Shown one piece after another: positions 27,153 through 35,700 of a DNA stretch of 64,000 nt. A model generated the notes under the pieces. It did not search any database. It was not told the origin of the DNA and saw only the letters and a list, made by a program, of their open reading frames with translations. The stretch comes from Korobacter sp963703075 (lineage in GTDB: Bacteria > Acidobacteriota > Terriglobia > Terriglobales > Acidobacteriaceae). The stretch is taken from positions 3,410,001 through 3,474,000 of the forward strand of contig OY969786.1 of NCBI GenBank assembly GCA_963703075.1, read 5' to 3'. The translations under genes and the position numbers were made by a program. Position 1 is the first letter of the stretch. The number at the start of each line of letters is the position of its first letter.

Positions 27153-27201
27153 ACGAGGACAGTTCCCCTTCCCTCTGAGACAGCCGCAGCCGAGCTTCAA
27201 A

Positions 27202-28254
27202 TCACGCCGGCAATTCCGTGTCGGGCGGATACTCGTGCTGTTTTCGACCCTCGGCGCCGTCATACATCTTCGTCGTCTTGAACCGCTCGTAGCGACCATC
27301 CGATGCCCAGAACTTGGCTTTGTCGCGTAATGCCTGCATCTCCGCAGCGGTCATCGGCTGGAAGTTCGAGGCGATCGTGATGTTCTGTTCCAGCACCTCC
27401 TTTGACTCCATGCCACTGATCGTGGTGGCCACCGGCAAACTCATTGCGTAGCGCAGCGCTTGTTCCGGGGTGGCCGCGCCGTGGCTCACGATCTCGCCGC
27501 TGCCACCCATACTCTTCATCCCCAGCGGCGCGATCCCGCGCTTCTGCAGTTCCGGCAGTACCTGTTGTTCGAAGCTGCGGAAGGTCGCGTCGAGACAGTT
27601 GAGCGGCATCTGCACCGTATCGAAGGGAAAGTCGTGGGCAAGCATGTTCAGGTGAATACGCGGATCCTTGTGGCCGGTGAAGCCGACGGCTCGCACCTTG
27701 CCTTGCTTCTTCGCCAGGGACAGCGCCTCGATGGCGCCGTTGGGAGCGAAGATCATGTCAGGATCGTTGTCGTAAATCACTTCGTGGATCTGCCATACGT
27801 CGAGGTGATCGGTTTGCAGCCGCCGTAACGATTGTTCCAGTTGCTGCATGGCGACGTCTTTGCTGCGTCCGTGGGTGCAGACCTTGGTCATCACGATCAC
27901 CTGGTCGCGTTTACCTTTGAGTGCCGCGCCCAGGTATTCCTCGCTCTGCCCGTCGTGATAATCCCAAGCATTGTCGAAGAAAGTGATTCCCGCATCGATG
28001 GCGCGCGCCACCATTTCCACAGCGTCCTGCTGCGTCTTCGCCGATCCCAGGTGATAGCCGCCCATCCCGATCGCGGAAACTTCGATACCGGTCTTCCCGA
28101 GTTGCCGCCTCGGAATCATCCCGCCGCTCTTCTTTTCGGAGTTCGTATTCTGTGCCATAGCTTTCATGCTTCCTGGTACCAGGCTGCCCGCCCCCGCCAG
28201 CGCAGCTCCCTTAAGAAACGACCGGCGGTTGAAGTCGTAGACGTTGTCGCTCAT
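27202..28254 (-). CDS. Aldo/keto reductase with Tat signal peptide
   Basis: The protein has 350 residues. The N-terminus carries a twin-arginine signal, NRRSFLKGAALAGAGSL, so the folded enzyme should cross to the periplasm. The aldo/keto reductase barrel follows, with the catalytic tetrad visible as DNAWDYH (Asp, Tyr), MTKVCTHGR (Lys) and VWQIHEV (His). It reduces an aldehyde or ketone with NAD(P)H; the substrate is unknown. The start overlaps the end of the upstream paralogue by 4 bases, so the two form an operon. NAD(P)H is not normally available outside the cytoplasm, so the cofactor may be loaded before export. Confidence 0.9.
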   Translation of the reverse strand: MSDNVYDFNRRSFLKGAALAGAGSLVPGSMKAMAQNTNSEKKSGGMIPRRQLGKTGIEVSAIGMGGYHLGSAKTQQDAVEMVARAIDAGITFFDNAWDYHDGQSEEYLGAALKGKRDQVIVMTKVCTHGRSKDVAMQQLEQSLRRLQTDHLDVWQIHEVIYDNDPDMIFAPNGAIEALSLAKKQGKVRAVGFTGHKDPRIHLNMLAHDFPFDTVQMPLNCLDATFRSFEQQVLPELQKRGIAPLGMKSMGGSGEIVSHGAATPEQALRYAMSLPVATTISGMESKEVLEQNITIASNFQPMTAAEMQALRDKAKFWASDGRYERFKTTKMYDGAEGRKQHEYPPDTELPA

Positions 28255-29234
28255 TTGACCTCCGGGAAGGGACGGCCCGTGTTCTCGGTAGCCTTCATCA
28301 TCTCCTTGACCTCGGCCGACTGCATGTCCAGCGGGAAGTCGTGGGCGATACGCGCCTCCGGGTTGTCGAACTTGAGCGAGACTTTGTAGAGTTCGAAGCG
28401 TCCATCACCGGCCTGCGACTTCACCCGGTTGCGCAGTTCGTCCAACTGGTCTGCGGACCAGGGCTTGAACCCGGTTGCCACCTTGATCGCCTGGTTAAGT
28501 GCTTCCTGGTCGTCGATCCCGGTGATCGTGGTCGTCACCCCGGGAAGGCTCATGGCATACCGCAAAGCTTCTTCTCCCGTCAGGATGCCTTTCTTCACCG
28601 CCTCCCCATGACCGTTGATAGGCTTCATCCCGAGCGCCGCAATCCCGCGCTTCTGCAGCTCCGGCAACACCTTTTTCTCGAAGCTGCGGAAGTTGTGGTC
28701 GAAGGCATTGAGCGGCATCTGTACAGAATCGAAAGGAAAGCCGGTATTCAGCATCTTCAGGTGAATGTCCGGATCCTTGTGCCCGGTGAATCCGACGAAG
28801 CGCACTTTGCCCTGCTCTTTCGCCTTCCGCAGCGCTTCCGCCGCTCCGTTTGGACGCATGAACAGCTCTGGATCGTTGTCGAATGACACCCCGTGCACCT
28901 GCCAGAGGTCCAAATGGTCTGTCTGCAGCCGATTCAGGGACTGCTCCAGCATTTGCATAGCGAGATCAGCATCTCGCCCGTGGGTGCAGACCTTGGACAT
29001 CAGGAAAACCTTGTCGCGTCGGCCCTTCAGTCCCTGGCCCATCCAGTCTTCCGTTTTGCCTCGGTGATACTCCCAACAGTTGTCATAGAACGTGATGCCG
29101 GCATCGACCGCCTGGTGAATCAGCTTGACGGCCGTTTTCACGTCGGGGGCATCTCCGATGTGGTGGCCACCGAATCCAATGCAGGAGATCATTGCATCGG
29201 CCTTGCCGAACTTACGTTTGGGAATGTCCGCCAT
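28251..29234 (-). CDS. Aldo/keto reductase, cytoplasmic paralogue
   Basis: The protein has 327 residues and no signal peptide. The tetrad appears in YDNCWEYH (Asp, Tyr), MSKVCTHGR (Lys) and LWQVHGV (His). It is clearly paralogous to the Tat-exported enzyme downstream, sharing long blocks such as FTGHKDP and LQKRGIA, and overlaps it by 4 bases. This suggests tandem duplication followed by loss or gain of the export signal. The substrate is not predictable from sequence. Confidence 0.92.
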   Translation of the reverse strand: MADIPKRKFGKADAMISCIGFGGHHIGDAPDVKTAVKLIHQAVDAGITFYDNCWEYHRGKTEDWMGQGLKGRRDKVFLMSKVCTHGRDADLAMQMLEQSLNRLQTDHLDLWQVHGVSFDNDPELFMRPNGAAEALRKAKEQGKVRFVGFTGHKDPDIHLKMLNTGFPFDSVQMPLNAFDHNFRSFEKKVLPELQKRGIAALGMKPINGHGEAVKKGILTGEEALRYAMSLPGVTTTITGIDDQEALNQAIKVATGFKPWSADQLDELRNRVKSQAGDGRFELYKVSLKFDNPEARIAHDFPLDMQSAEVKEMMKATENTGRPFPEVK

Positions 29235-29346
29235 TCAGACCTTCAATCACAAAAAAATCAGCGCTGCCATAACCAACGCGTAAGCCTCAAGATGAAGCAA
29301 AACTGTGGCGAGATGCCAGACAGTCGCACAGGAGGACGAAGCGAAT

Positions 29347-29745
29347 TTACTTCTCATTCAATTTTTTCCATACGGACTTGTAGTCGTAGGTTGGATAAAA
29401 GTCAGTTCTAAATGCTCCCCACGCTCCATGCTCGATCGCCAGGTTCACCTCGCGCAGACGGTCGGCGGGAAAACGCAACGTGACCACCTGCCCGATGCCC
29501 ATCATCACGTACCAGGAGACTACCTCCACGCCTGGCGGCGGGAAGTTTTTCTCGAAGCCAGTTTTCGCCAGGTGGTCGTTGATCTCATCCAGTGTCTTAC
29601 TTTCGTCGTGCCGTAGAAAAATCGTGAGCATCATCGTGTTTTGCGACGTGGTGCCGGCGGAAGCCGCCGGGTTGGCATTCGTTTGCGCTTGCACGAACAA
29701 GGTTGAGGTGAACAGCGCGACGAGAATCAGGCAGAGTTTTCGCAT
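29347..29745 (-). CDS. Secreted protein of unknown function
   Basis: The protein has 132 residues. Residues 1-20 are a signal peptide (MRKLCLILVALFTSTLFVQA). The mature domain starts after a Ser/Thr/Asn linker with MMLTIFLRHDESKTLDEIND and contains PPPGVEVVSWYVMMGIGQVVTLRFP. This reads like a small alpha/beta (ferredoxin-like) domain. I do not recognise the family and make no functional call. It is divergent from the P1 peptidase gene. Confidence 0.7.
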   Translation of the reverse strand: MRKLCLILVALFTSTLFVQAQTNANPAASAGTTSQNTMMLTIFLRHDESKTLDEINDHLAKTGFEKNFPPPGVEVVSWYVMMGIGQVVTLRFPADRLREVNLAIEHGAWGAFRTDFYPTYDYKSVWKKLNEK

Positions 29746-29785
29746 TCGTACCTCTCGCGTGGTTGGATGCGGCTGCAGTTTGGGA

Positions 29786-29813
29786 TTGCCGCGTCGATTT
29801 GAAACGATATAAT
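29786..29813 (+). promoter_or_regulatory. Promoter of the P1 peptidase gene
   Basis: TTGCCG (29786-29791) is followed by a 16-base spacer and a perfect TATAAT (29808-29813). Transcription would start near 29820, so the ATG at 29812 is inside the promoter and the ATG at 29824 gives a nearly leaderless message. Confidence 0.6.
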
Positions 29814-29823
29814 GCTGCCGCTC

Positions 29824-30993
29824 ATGAAAGTTTATGCTCGTGTACTTCCTGTGCTACTCCTCGCTGTCTTTGCCTTCCCCCAGCAACCTAAACCGCGCGC
29901 GCGCGACCTTGGCGTCCCCTTTGACGGCACTCCCGGCAAGTTCAACGCCATTACCGACGTCGCTGGGGTCACCGTCGGGCACAAGACTCTGATCTCCGGC
30001 GAAGGCAAGCTCGTGGTCGGACAAGGCCCCGTTCGCACCGGAGTCACGGCTGTCATCCCCCGCACCAACGATTTCTTCGACCCTGTCTATGCGGCTTGGT
30101 TTTCACAGAACGGCAACGGAGAGATGACCGGCACAACCTGGGTTGAGGAATCCGGATTTCTCGACGGGCCGGTGATGATCACCAATACCCACAGTGTCGG
30201 TGTAGTGCGGGACGCGGTGATCGCGTGGCGTTTAAAACATCAGCCACCGAAAATTGTGGAGGACGCCTGGTCGCTTCCGGTCGTCGCCGAGACCTGGGAT
30301 GGATGGCTGAATGACATTAACGGCTTTCACGTGCAGCCCGCGGATGCCTTCGCGGCGCTAGACAGCGCGCAATCCGGTCCCGTGACCGAAGGCAGCGTAG
30401 GCGGTGGTACCGGCATGATCTGCAATGAATTTAAAGGCGGTATTGGAACTTCGTCGCGTGTCCTGAGCGCCAAGGATGGCGGCTACACCGTGGGCGTATT
30501 GGTGCAATGCAACTACGGCTTGCGGCCGCAGCTTCGCATCGCCGGCGTCCCCGTTGGTAAGGAGATTCCGCAGTCTCCTGCTTATCGGCAGGAAACAGGA
30601 TCGATCATCGTCGTCGTCGCCACCGACGCTCCTCTGATCCCCACCCAACTCAAACGCATGGCGCATCGCGTGACGGATGGCCTTGGACGTCTCGGTAGCA
30701 TCTCCGGCAATGGTTCCGGCGACATCTTCGTCGCATTCTCCACCGCCAACCCACATTCCTACTATGGCGAAAAACCGGCCACCATCCAGACCGTTATTAA
30801 CGACCGTATGGACCCGATCTTTGAGGCAACCGTCCAAGCCACGGAAGAAGCAGTCGTCAATGCACTGGTAGCAGCCGAAGATATGACCGGCCGCGACAAT
30901 CATAAAGTCATCGCTCTGCCCCACGAGCAACTGCGCGAGGTGCTGAAGAAATACAACCGTCTGGCGGAGCCGACCCCAAACCCGGGTCGATGA
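29824..30993 (+). CDS. P1 family peptidase (DmpA-like L-aminopeptidase/D-esterase), secreted
   Basis: I choose the ATG at 29824 because the ATG at 29812 overlaps the TATAAT box; the protein is then 389 residues. A signal peptide (MKVYARVLPVLLLAVFAF) precedes the DmpA/OAT-fold domain. Family markers are NAITDVAGVTVGH, NTHSVGVVRDA, and GGGTGMICNEFKGGIGTSSR near residues 195-212. In DmpA the chain cleaves itself at a nucleophile-bearing segment like this last one, giving alpha and beta chains. Which residue acts here I cannot fix by eye. Release of N-terminal amino acids from peptides in the periplasm is likely. Confidence 0.9.
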   Translation: MKVYARVLPVLLLAVFAFPQQPKPRARDLGVPFDGTPGKFNAITDVAGVTVGHKTLISGEGKLVVGQGPVRTGVTAVIPRTNDFFDPVYAAWFSQNGNGEMTGTTWVEESGFLDGPVMITNTHSVGVVRDAVIAWRLKHQPPKIVEDAWSLPVVAETWDGWLNDINGFHVQPADAFAALDSAQSGPVTEGSVGGGTGMICNEFKGGIGTSSRVLSAKDGGYTVGVLVQCNYGLRPQLRIAGVPVGKEIPQSPAYRQETGSIIVVVATDAPLIPTQLKRMAHRVTDGLGRLGSISGNGSGDIFVAFSTANPHSYYGEKPATIQTVINDRMDPIFEATVQATEEAVVNALVAAEDMTGRDNHKVIALPHEQLREVLKKYNRLAEPTPNPGR

Positions 30994-31086
30994 CACGCAC
31001 GATGCCCCTCCCTTAGAGCAGCAATGGTGCTCGATCTGGTGTGAGATAGGGACCGGCTGATTCGACGTAATCTGTACCCGCTCCCA

Positions 31087-31115
31087 CTGACAACCTTCGT
31101 CCCGCGTCGTACCAT
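31087..31115 (+). promoter_or_regulatory. Promoter of the secreted protein gene at 31122
   Basis: CTGACA (31087-31092), a 17-base spacer and TACCAT (31110-31115) resemble a sigma-70 promoter. The predicted start site falls on or beside the ATG at 31122, which would make a leaderless message. Confidence 0.45.
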
Positions 31116-31121
31116 AGCGTC

Positions 31122-32027
31122 ATGCGCTGTGGACTTTCGATCGTCGCTGCGTTTTTGCTCCTGATCTCGTTCGCCTCCGCCCAGCAACACAGCAAGCGTC
31201 TCATCCTGAAAGATGGCAGCTTTCAGCCCATCACCGAGTACAAAATCGAGGGCGACCGGGTGCACTATCGCAGTGCTGAACGGTTCGATTGGGAAGACAT
31301 TCCCTCTTCGTTAATCGATTGGGACGCGACCAACAAATACAACGTGAACCCAGTCAGGAATGATCGCGCCCGTGAAAACCGGGATCTTGCGGAAGAGGAA
31401 GAGCGCGAAGCCTCTAAGAGTGAGACGGAAGCGCCCACCGTGGCCCCGCGCCTTCGCTTGCCCGATTCCGACCTTGGCGGCGTCTACCTGCTCGACCAGT
31501 GGAAAGGCCGTCCTGAACTCGCGGAGATCCTGCAGAACGGCGCTGACATGACCAAGAAAAACTCCAACGGAATGCGCACCGTTCCCAACCCGCTGGCCAC
31601 CCGCCACCAATCAATGACACTGCAAGGTGCGCATGCCCACGTGCAATCGCACGTCACCACTCCTGTCCTCTATCTCTGCGTGCAAACCGGCGAGAAAGCG
31701 GCGAATGTTGCCTCGCATTATCGGGTGGTGCGCGTAGAATCGGACGTCAAGAGGAACACTCGTTCCGTCGCCACTCTCAACATCAAGCTGTCCGGGAAGA
31801 CCAGCCAAACGGAACGTTTCGTTCCTTCCACCGCCTCGAAGGTGAACGAAGGGGCCTGGGTGAAGGTGACGCTCGATCAACCTCTCGAACCAGGCGAGTA
31901 TGCCGTCGTGGAAATGCTCAGCGAAGAGGAAATGAACCTTTATGTGTGGGATTTCGGCGTGGATCCAGCCGCCCCGGAAAATCTGAACGCCATGGTTCCC
32001 GCGACTCTCCGTTCGCCGCCTAGATAG
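31122..32027 (+). CDS. Secreted protein of unknown function
   Basis: The protein has 301 residues with a signal peptide (1-20, LLLISFASAQ). The N-terminal unit contains LILKDGSFQPITEYKIEGDR and VHYRSAERFDWEDIP, which read as short beta strands. A Glu/Arg-rich linker follows (about 80-105). The C-terminal domain (about 120-300) is beta-rich and ends in EPGEYAVVEMLSEEEMNLYVWDFG. I recall similar proteins in Acidobacteriota but no function. It is probably periplasmic or surface exposed, and it converges on the diguanylate cyclase gene. Confidence 0.75.
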   Translation: MRCGLSIVAAFLLLISFASAQQHSKRLILKDGSFQPITEYKIEGDRVHYRSAERFDWEDIPSSLIDWDATNKYNVNPVRNDRARENRDLAEEEEREASKSETEAPTVAPRLRLPDSDLGGVYLLDQWKGRPELAEILQNGADMTKKNSNGMRTVPNPLATRHQSMTLQGAHAHVQSHVTTPVLYLCVQTGEKAANVASHYRVVRVESDVKRNTRSVATLNIKLSGKTSQTERFVPSTASKVNEGAWVKVTLDQPLEPGEYAVVEMLSEEEMNLYVWDFGVDPAAPENLNAMVPATLRSPPR

Positions 32028-32085
32028 GGTAAGTCGTTGCTTTGAAGACTTGAGCGGCTTTTGCTGCAAACTAAGCTGCTGCCGA

Positions 32086-33138
32086 CTAGGTCAGCATGCC
32101 CTGGCGAGCGACGCTGACATTGTCGCGGGTGGTATTTTTTACTGCATACATCATTTCATCGGCTTGGCGAATGATGTCGTGCGCATTCTTCGCGTCTTCG
32201 GGGAAAGTGGCAACGCCCATGCTCGCGCGGATATTCAGGTTCAGCCCCTCCCCGATCAGCCACGCTTTGGCGCGAAATACATCGCGCAAACGGCGGGCGA
32301 CCACCAAGGCTGCGTCCTTGGAAGTCTGTGGCAGCAACACGACAAATTCATCGCCGCCGTAACGGAACGCATAGTCGATCAAGCGCAAATGGGCCTTGAT
32401 GTCATACCCGATCTCAGCCAGCAGTCGACTGCCGATGAGATGACCATGGGTGTCGTTCACGCTCTTGAAGTGATCGAGATCGAGGAAGAGGATGCTGAAC
32501 TCGTACCCGAAACGGCTGGAGCGGTAGACCTCGGCCTCGAGCGTTTTATATAGATGGCGCGCGTTGTAGAGCCCGGTGCAATCGTCCGTAATGGTGAGCT
32601 CTTGAATTTTTTCGACGGCGCGGGCGTTGTCGATGGCGATCGCCGCATAATCGGCCAGCGCCTGCAGTAGTAACATCTCGTTGCCGCCAAACCCTTCCAT
32701 GTCGACGTTGATGAGCTGAATCACGCCGAGCACGCGATGCTTGGACTTCAACGGAATACAGATAATGGATCGCGTCTGCCACTTGGTCATCTCGTCGATG
32801 CGCTTGGCGAAACGCGGATCAGTGTAAACGTCTGGAACCAGCAGGCTTTCGCCGTGCTGCGCAACCCATCCGGCAATCCCTTCGCCGAGTTTGAGCCGGA
32901 CGGTCTTCAGGGCTTCCGCCGCATCGCCGACTGCGATGGCGAAGTACAACTCCTGCTTCTCTTCATCAACCATCAACAGCGACCAGGTGTCAGGACGGAA
33001 ATATTCCGCCATTTTCTCCATGATGGTCTGCAGGATCGAGTCGAGATTCAGCGAGGACGTCAGCGCCTTAGCGACATCGTGGAAAAGTCCTAGCTCCTGT
33101 AGTTGCCGCTTCCGGTCGGCGCCGGCGGAGTCGAACAT
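32086..33138 (-). CDS. Diguanylate cyclase with GAF sensor
   Basis: The protein has 350 residues. A GAF domain occupies about 30-175 and a GGDEF domain about 185-345. The active-site loop is YGGDEF (260-265), intact for catalysis. An RxxD product-inhibition site lies five residues upstream (R252-D255), so the enzyme is likely subject to feedback by c-di-GMP. It makes c-di-GMP from two GTP in response to a small ligand or redox state bound by GAF. There is no TM segment, so it is cytoplasmic. It is divergent from rodZ. Confidence 0.93.
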   Translation of the reverse strand: MFDSAGADRKRQLQELGLFHDVAKALTSSLNLDSILQTIMEKMAEYFRPDTWSLLMVDEEKQELYFAIAVGDAAEALKTVRLKLGEGIAGWVAQHGESLLVPDVYTDPRFAKRIDEMTKWQTRSIICIPLKSKHRVLGVIQLINVDMEGFGGNEMLLLQALADYAAIAIDNARAVEKIQELTITDDCTGLYNARHLYKTLEAEVYRSSRFGYEFSILFLDLDHFKSVNDTHGHLIGSRLLAEIGYDIKAHLRLIDYAFRYGGDEFVVLLPQTSKDAALVVARRLRDVFRAKAWLIGEGLNLNIRASMGVATFPEDAKNAHDIIRQADEMMYAVKNTTRDNVSVARQGMLT

Positions 33139-33377
33139 GATGGAGTCGTGGCCTCGAGATCGGATTTGCCATTATATGTCTACGTTTTCGCAGGCCGCAA
33201 TGGTGCTGATCAACCCATTTGGTTTGCGTCTCAGGTAATCGCCCGATGGGTAACTCTGTCGATAACGACTGCGGAAGCACGCCACGATGTTCGTGTTTGA
33301 CAGCGTAAATCGCGGTTCCTATCATAACCAGAGTACCCAAAATGCAGCACGTCGAAGAGCGGAAGACGCGAGGTGCC

Positions 33378-34256
33378 ATGGGCTCGTTTGGCGAAAAGTT
33401 ACGTCGAGAACGGGAAGCGCGTGGCGTGACTCTCGACGAAATCGCCAAAGTCACCAAGATCGGCACGCGTTCCCTTAAGGCACTCGAAGACGAAAATTTC
33501 TCAATTCTCCCCGGCGGCATCTTCAATAAAGGTTTCGTTCGCGCCTACGCCCGCTTCCTCGGTATGAATGAAGAGGAAGCCGTCGCCGAATATCAGAAAT
33601 CCGCCAACGATCAGCCCCTCTCCGTGAAGACCATCGCCGCCCAGAGCGCGATGGCCAAAGCGAATAAGCTGGCCGCGCAGCAGGCACGCGAAGCGGCTTC
33701 CGCAACCCGCTTGCTGCGCGAGGCTCTCATTCTCGCGTTGGGTCTCGCGCTCGTCTTCGGCGCGTATATCTCCTATCGTCGCGGCTATCTCCATGCGGTA
33801 AAGTTTCCCGGCTTGCATCGCAAGACAAAACTGGAAGCCCAGGCCGCCAAGTCGGAAGCCGCCCGCGCCACCGTTCCCGCCCCTGCAATCTCCGGTCCCA
33901 CTGTCCCGCAAGTGGCGCCCGTCAGTGGCCTGGCCGCCGACCACACGGCCAATCCGCGGACGGTCAATAGCGAACCGGCATTTACATCGCCTCCAGCTCG
34001 TGGGGAATTCACGGTGCGCATCAAGACCTCGGAGGAGTGTTGGCTCTCGGTGGTGGCAGACGGCAGGAACGTCGCCCAGCGTACCTTCGAACCCGGCGAG
34101 GAGCAAAGCATCGCGGCCCAAACCAATGTCCACATGGTGATCGGCAATCCGGGCGGGATGGAACTCTCGCTGAACGGAAAGGTGATCCCGCTCGGCGGAG
34201 ATTTAGACCGGCCCAGAAAGATCACTGTCGAAGCCGGTGGCCTTACCGCTAAGTAG
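33378..34256 (+). CDS. rodZ: RodZ-like cell-shape protein (HTH_25, TM, DUF4115)
   Basis: From the ATG at 33378 the protein has 292 residues. An N-terminal Cro-like helix-turn-helix (SFGEKLRREREARGVTLDEIA and LEDENFSILPGGIFNKGFVRAYAR, each read as part of the fold) is followed by one TM helix near 115-133. A Pro/Ala-rich periplasmic linker leads to a beta-rich DUF4115 domain (FTVRIKTSEECWLSVVADG). This is the RodZ layout; RodZ links MreB to the elongation machinery. An upstream in-frame ATG at 33342 adds 12 residues and cannot be excluded. It precedes metK with a 179-base gap. Confidence 0.85.
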   Translation: MGSFGEKLRREREARGVTLDEIAKVTKIGTRSLKALEDENFSILPGGIFNKGFVRAYARFLGMNEEEAVAEYQKSANDQPLSVKTIAAQSAMAKANKLAAQQAREAASATRLLREALILALGLALVFGAYISYRRGYLHAVKFPGLHRKTKLEAQAAKSEAARATVPAPAISGPTVPQVAPVSGLAADHTANPRTVNSEPAFTSPPARGEFTVRIKTSEECWLSVVADGRNVAQRTFEPGEEQSIAAQTNVHMVIGNPGGMELSLNGKVIPLGGDLDRPRKITVEAGGLTAK

Positions 34257-34435
34257 GTTTGGATTCCCTGCGCGAGCATGCACTTTAACCTTTTGTTAGC
34301 ACCATTTACCGCCAATTCCGTTGTCGGCGGGGGCCCACTTTGGTACCCTAATCGCAAGGTCCAACTCAGGTTTGCCACCTATCCGCGGCCGTTCGCGCCG
34401 TGGCCTGCCGCAAGCTTTGTTAAGGAGTTTTTCAT

Positions 34436-35623
34436 TTGTCCAAGCGCAACCGTTTTCTCTTCACTTCGGAATCTGTGACCGAGGGTCACCCCGATAAAAT
34501 TGCCGACCAGATTTCCGATGCCATTCTCGATGCTTGCCTGGCGGAAGACCCTGCCAGCCGCGTCGCCTGCGAAACGCTGACCGCCACGGGACTCGTGGTG
34601 ATCGCGGGAGAAATCACCACCAAGGCTTATGTCGATTTCCAGTCGCTCGTGCGTGGCACCATTCATGCCATCGGCTACAACAACGCGCTCTATGGGTTTG
34701 ACTCCAACACCTGCGCGGTGATTTCGAGCATCAATAAGCAGTCCGGCGATATCGCCATGGGTGTGGATACCGGCGGCGCCGGCGACCAGGGCATGATGTT
34801 CGGTTATGCGACCAATGAAACCCCTGAGTTGATGCCGGCCCCCATCTCCCTCGCCCACAAGCTCACCCAGCGCCTCACCGAAGTTCGCAAGAGCGGTCTC
34901 CTCCCTTATCTTCGTCCCGATGGAAAATCGCAAGTCACGGTTGAGTATGACGAGCACAATAAGCCGGTTCGTGTCGATGCCGTTGTGATCTCAACCCAGC
35001 ATGCCGAAACCATCGACAATGAGCAGTTGCGCGCCGACATCCTGAAACACGTGATCCAGGTCGCAGTTCCGGCGAATCTGCTCGATGCCGATACCAAGTA
35101 CCACATCAATCCGACCGGGCGTTTCGTGATCGGCGGACCCATGGGCGACACCGGACTGACCGGACGCAAAATTATCGTCGACACCTACGGCGGCATGGGT
35201 CGTCACGGTGGCGGCGCCTTCAGCGGCAAGGATCCGACGAAGGTTGATCGCTCGGCTGCTTACATGGCGCGCTACATTGCGAAGAACATTGTCGCCGCTG
35301 GCTTGGCGGACCGCTGCGAAGTCGAACTGGCCTACGCCATCGGTGTCGCCGAACCGGTCAGCGTTCTTGTCGATACCTTTGGAACCAGCAAGGTCGAGGA
35401 GTCGAAGATCGAGGAACTGGTTCGCAAGAACTTCGCTCTCACTCCCAAGGCCATCATCGAGTCCCTCAACCTCCGCCGGCCGATTTATCGCAAGACCGCG
35501 GCGTACGGGCACTTTGGGCGCGAGGACAAAGACTTTACCTGGGAAGCCACCGACAAGGCTGCCACGCTCCGCGAACAAGCCGGTCTCACAAGCGCTCAGC
35601 CGGTAAAAGCAGCGAAGCACTAA
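34436..35623 (+). CDS. metK: S-adenosylmethionine synthase
   Basis: The protein has 395 residues. The start is TTG at 34436, with AAGGAG eight bases upstream. Family motifs are GHPDKIADQISD, the Gly-rich GGAGDQGMMFGYA loop and GGMGRHGGGAFSGKDPTKVDRS, split across the phosphate-binding region. It makes SAM from methionine and ATP. ahcY follows on the same strand, so synthesis of SAM and removal of its by-product SAH are encoded together. I looked for SAM-riboswitch cores in the 179-base leader and saw none. Confidence 0.97.
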   Translation: MSKRNRFLFTSESVTEGHPDKIADQISDAILDACLAEDPASRVACETLTATGLVVIAGEITTKAYVDFQSLVRGTIHAIGYNNALYGFDSNTCAVISSINKQSGDIAMGVDTGGAGDQGMMFGYATNETPELMPAPISLAHKLTQRLTEVRKSGLLPYLRPDGKSQVTVEYDEHNKPVRVDAVVISTQHAETIDNEQLRADILKHVIQVAVPANLLDADTKYHINPTGRFVIGGPMGDTGLTGRKIIVDTYGGMGRHGGGAFSGKDPTKVDRSAAYMARYIAKNIVAAGLADRCEVELAYAIGVAEPVSVLVDTFGTSKVEESKIEELVRKNFALTPKAIIESLNLRRPIYRKTAAYGHFGREDKDFTWEATDKAATLREQAGLTSAQPVKAAKH

Positions 35624-35629
35624 CCCATT

Positions 35630-35657
35630 TGCGAGGGAGGCGCGCGCCTCCCTCGCA
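35630..35657. repeat. Perfect 28-base palindrome between metK and ahcY
   Basis: The arms TGCGAGGGAGGCGC (35630-35643) and GCGCCTCCCTCGCA (35644-35657) are exact inverses with no spacer. As RNA this is a very stable hairpin starting 6 bases after the metK stop. No T-tract follows, so it is not a standard terminator. An mRNA processing or stability element, or a partial barrier to transcription, is possible. Confidence 0.8.
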
Positions 35658-35700
35658 CAACCCGCGACATTCATTCGCACCACATAAAGTCAGAGGAAAC

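Noticed and set aside
34257..34435. SAM riboswitch before metK
   Set aside because: I looked for SAM-I, SAM-II/V and SAM/SAH core patterns in the 179-base leader and found none, and there is no terminator.
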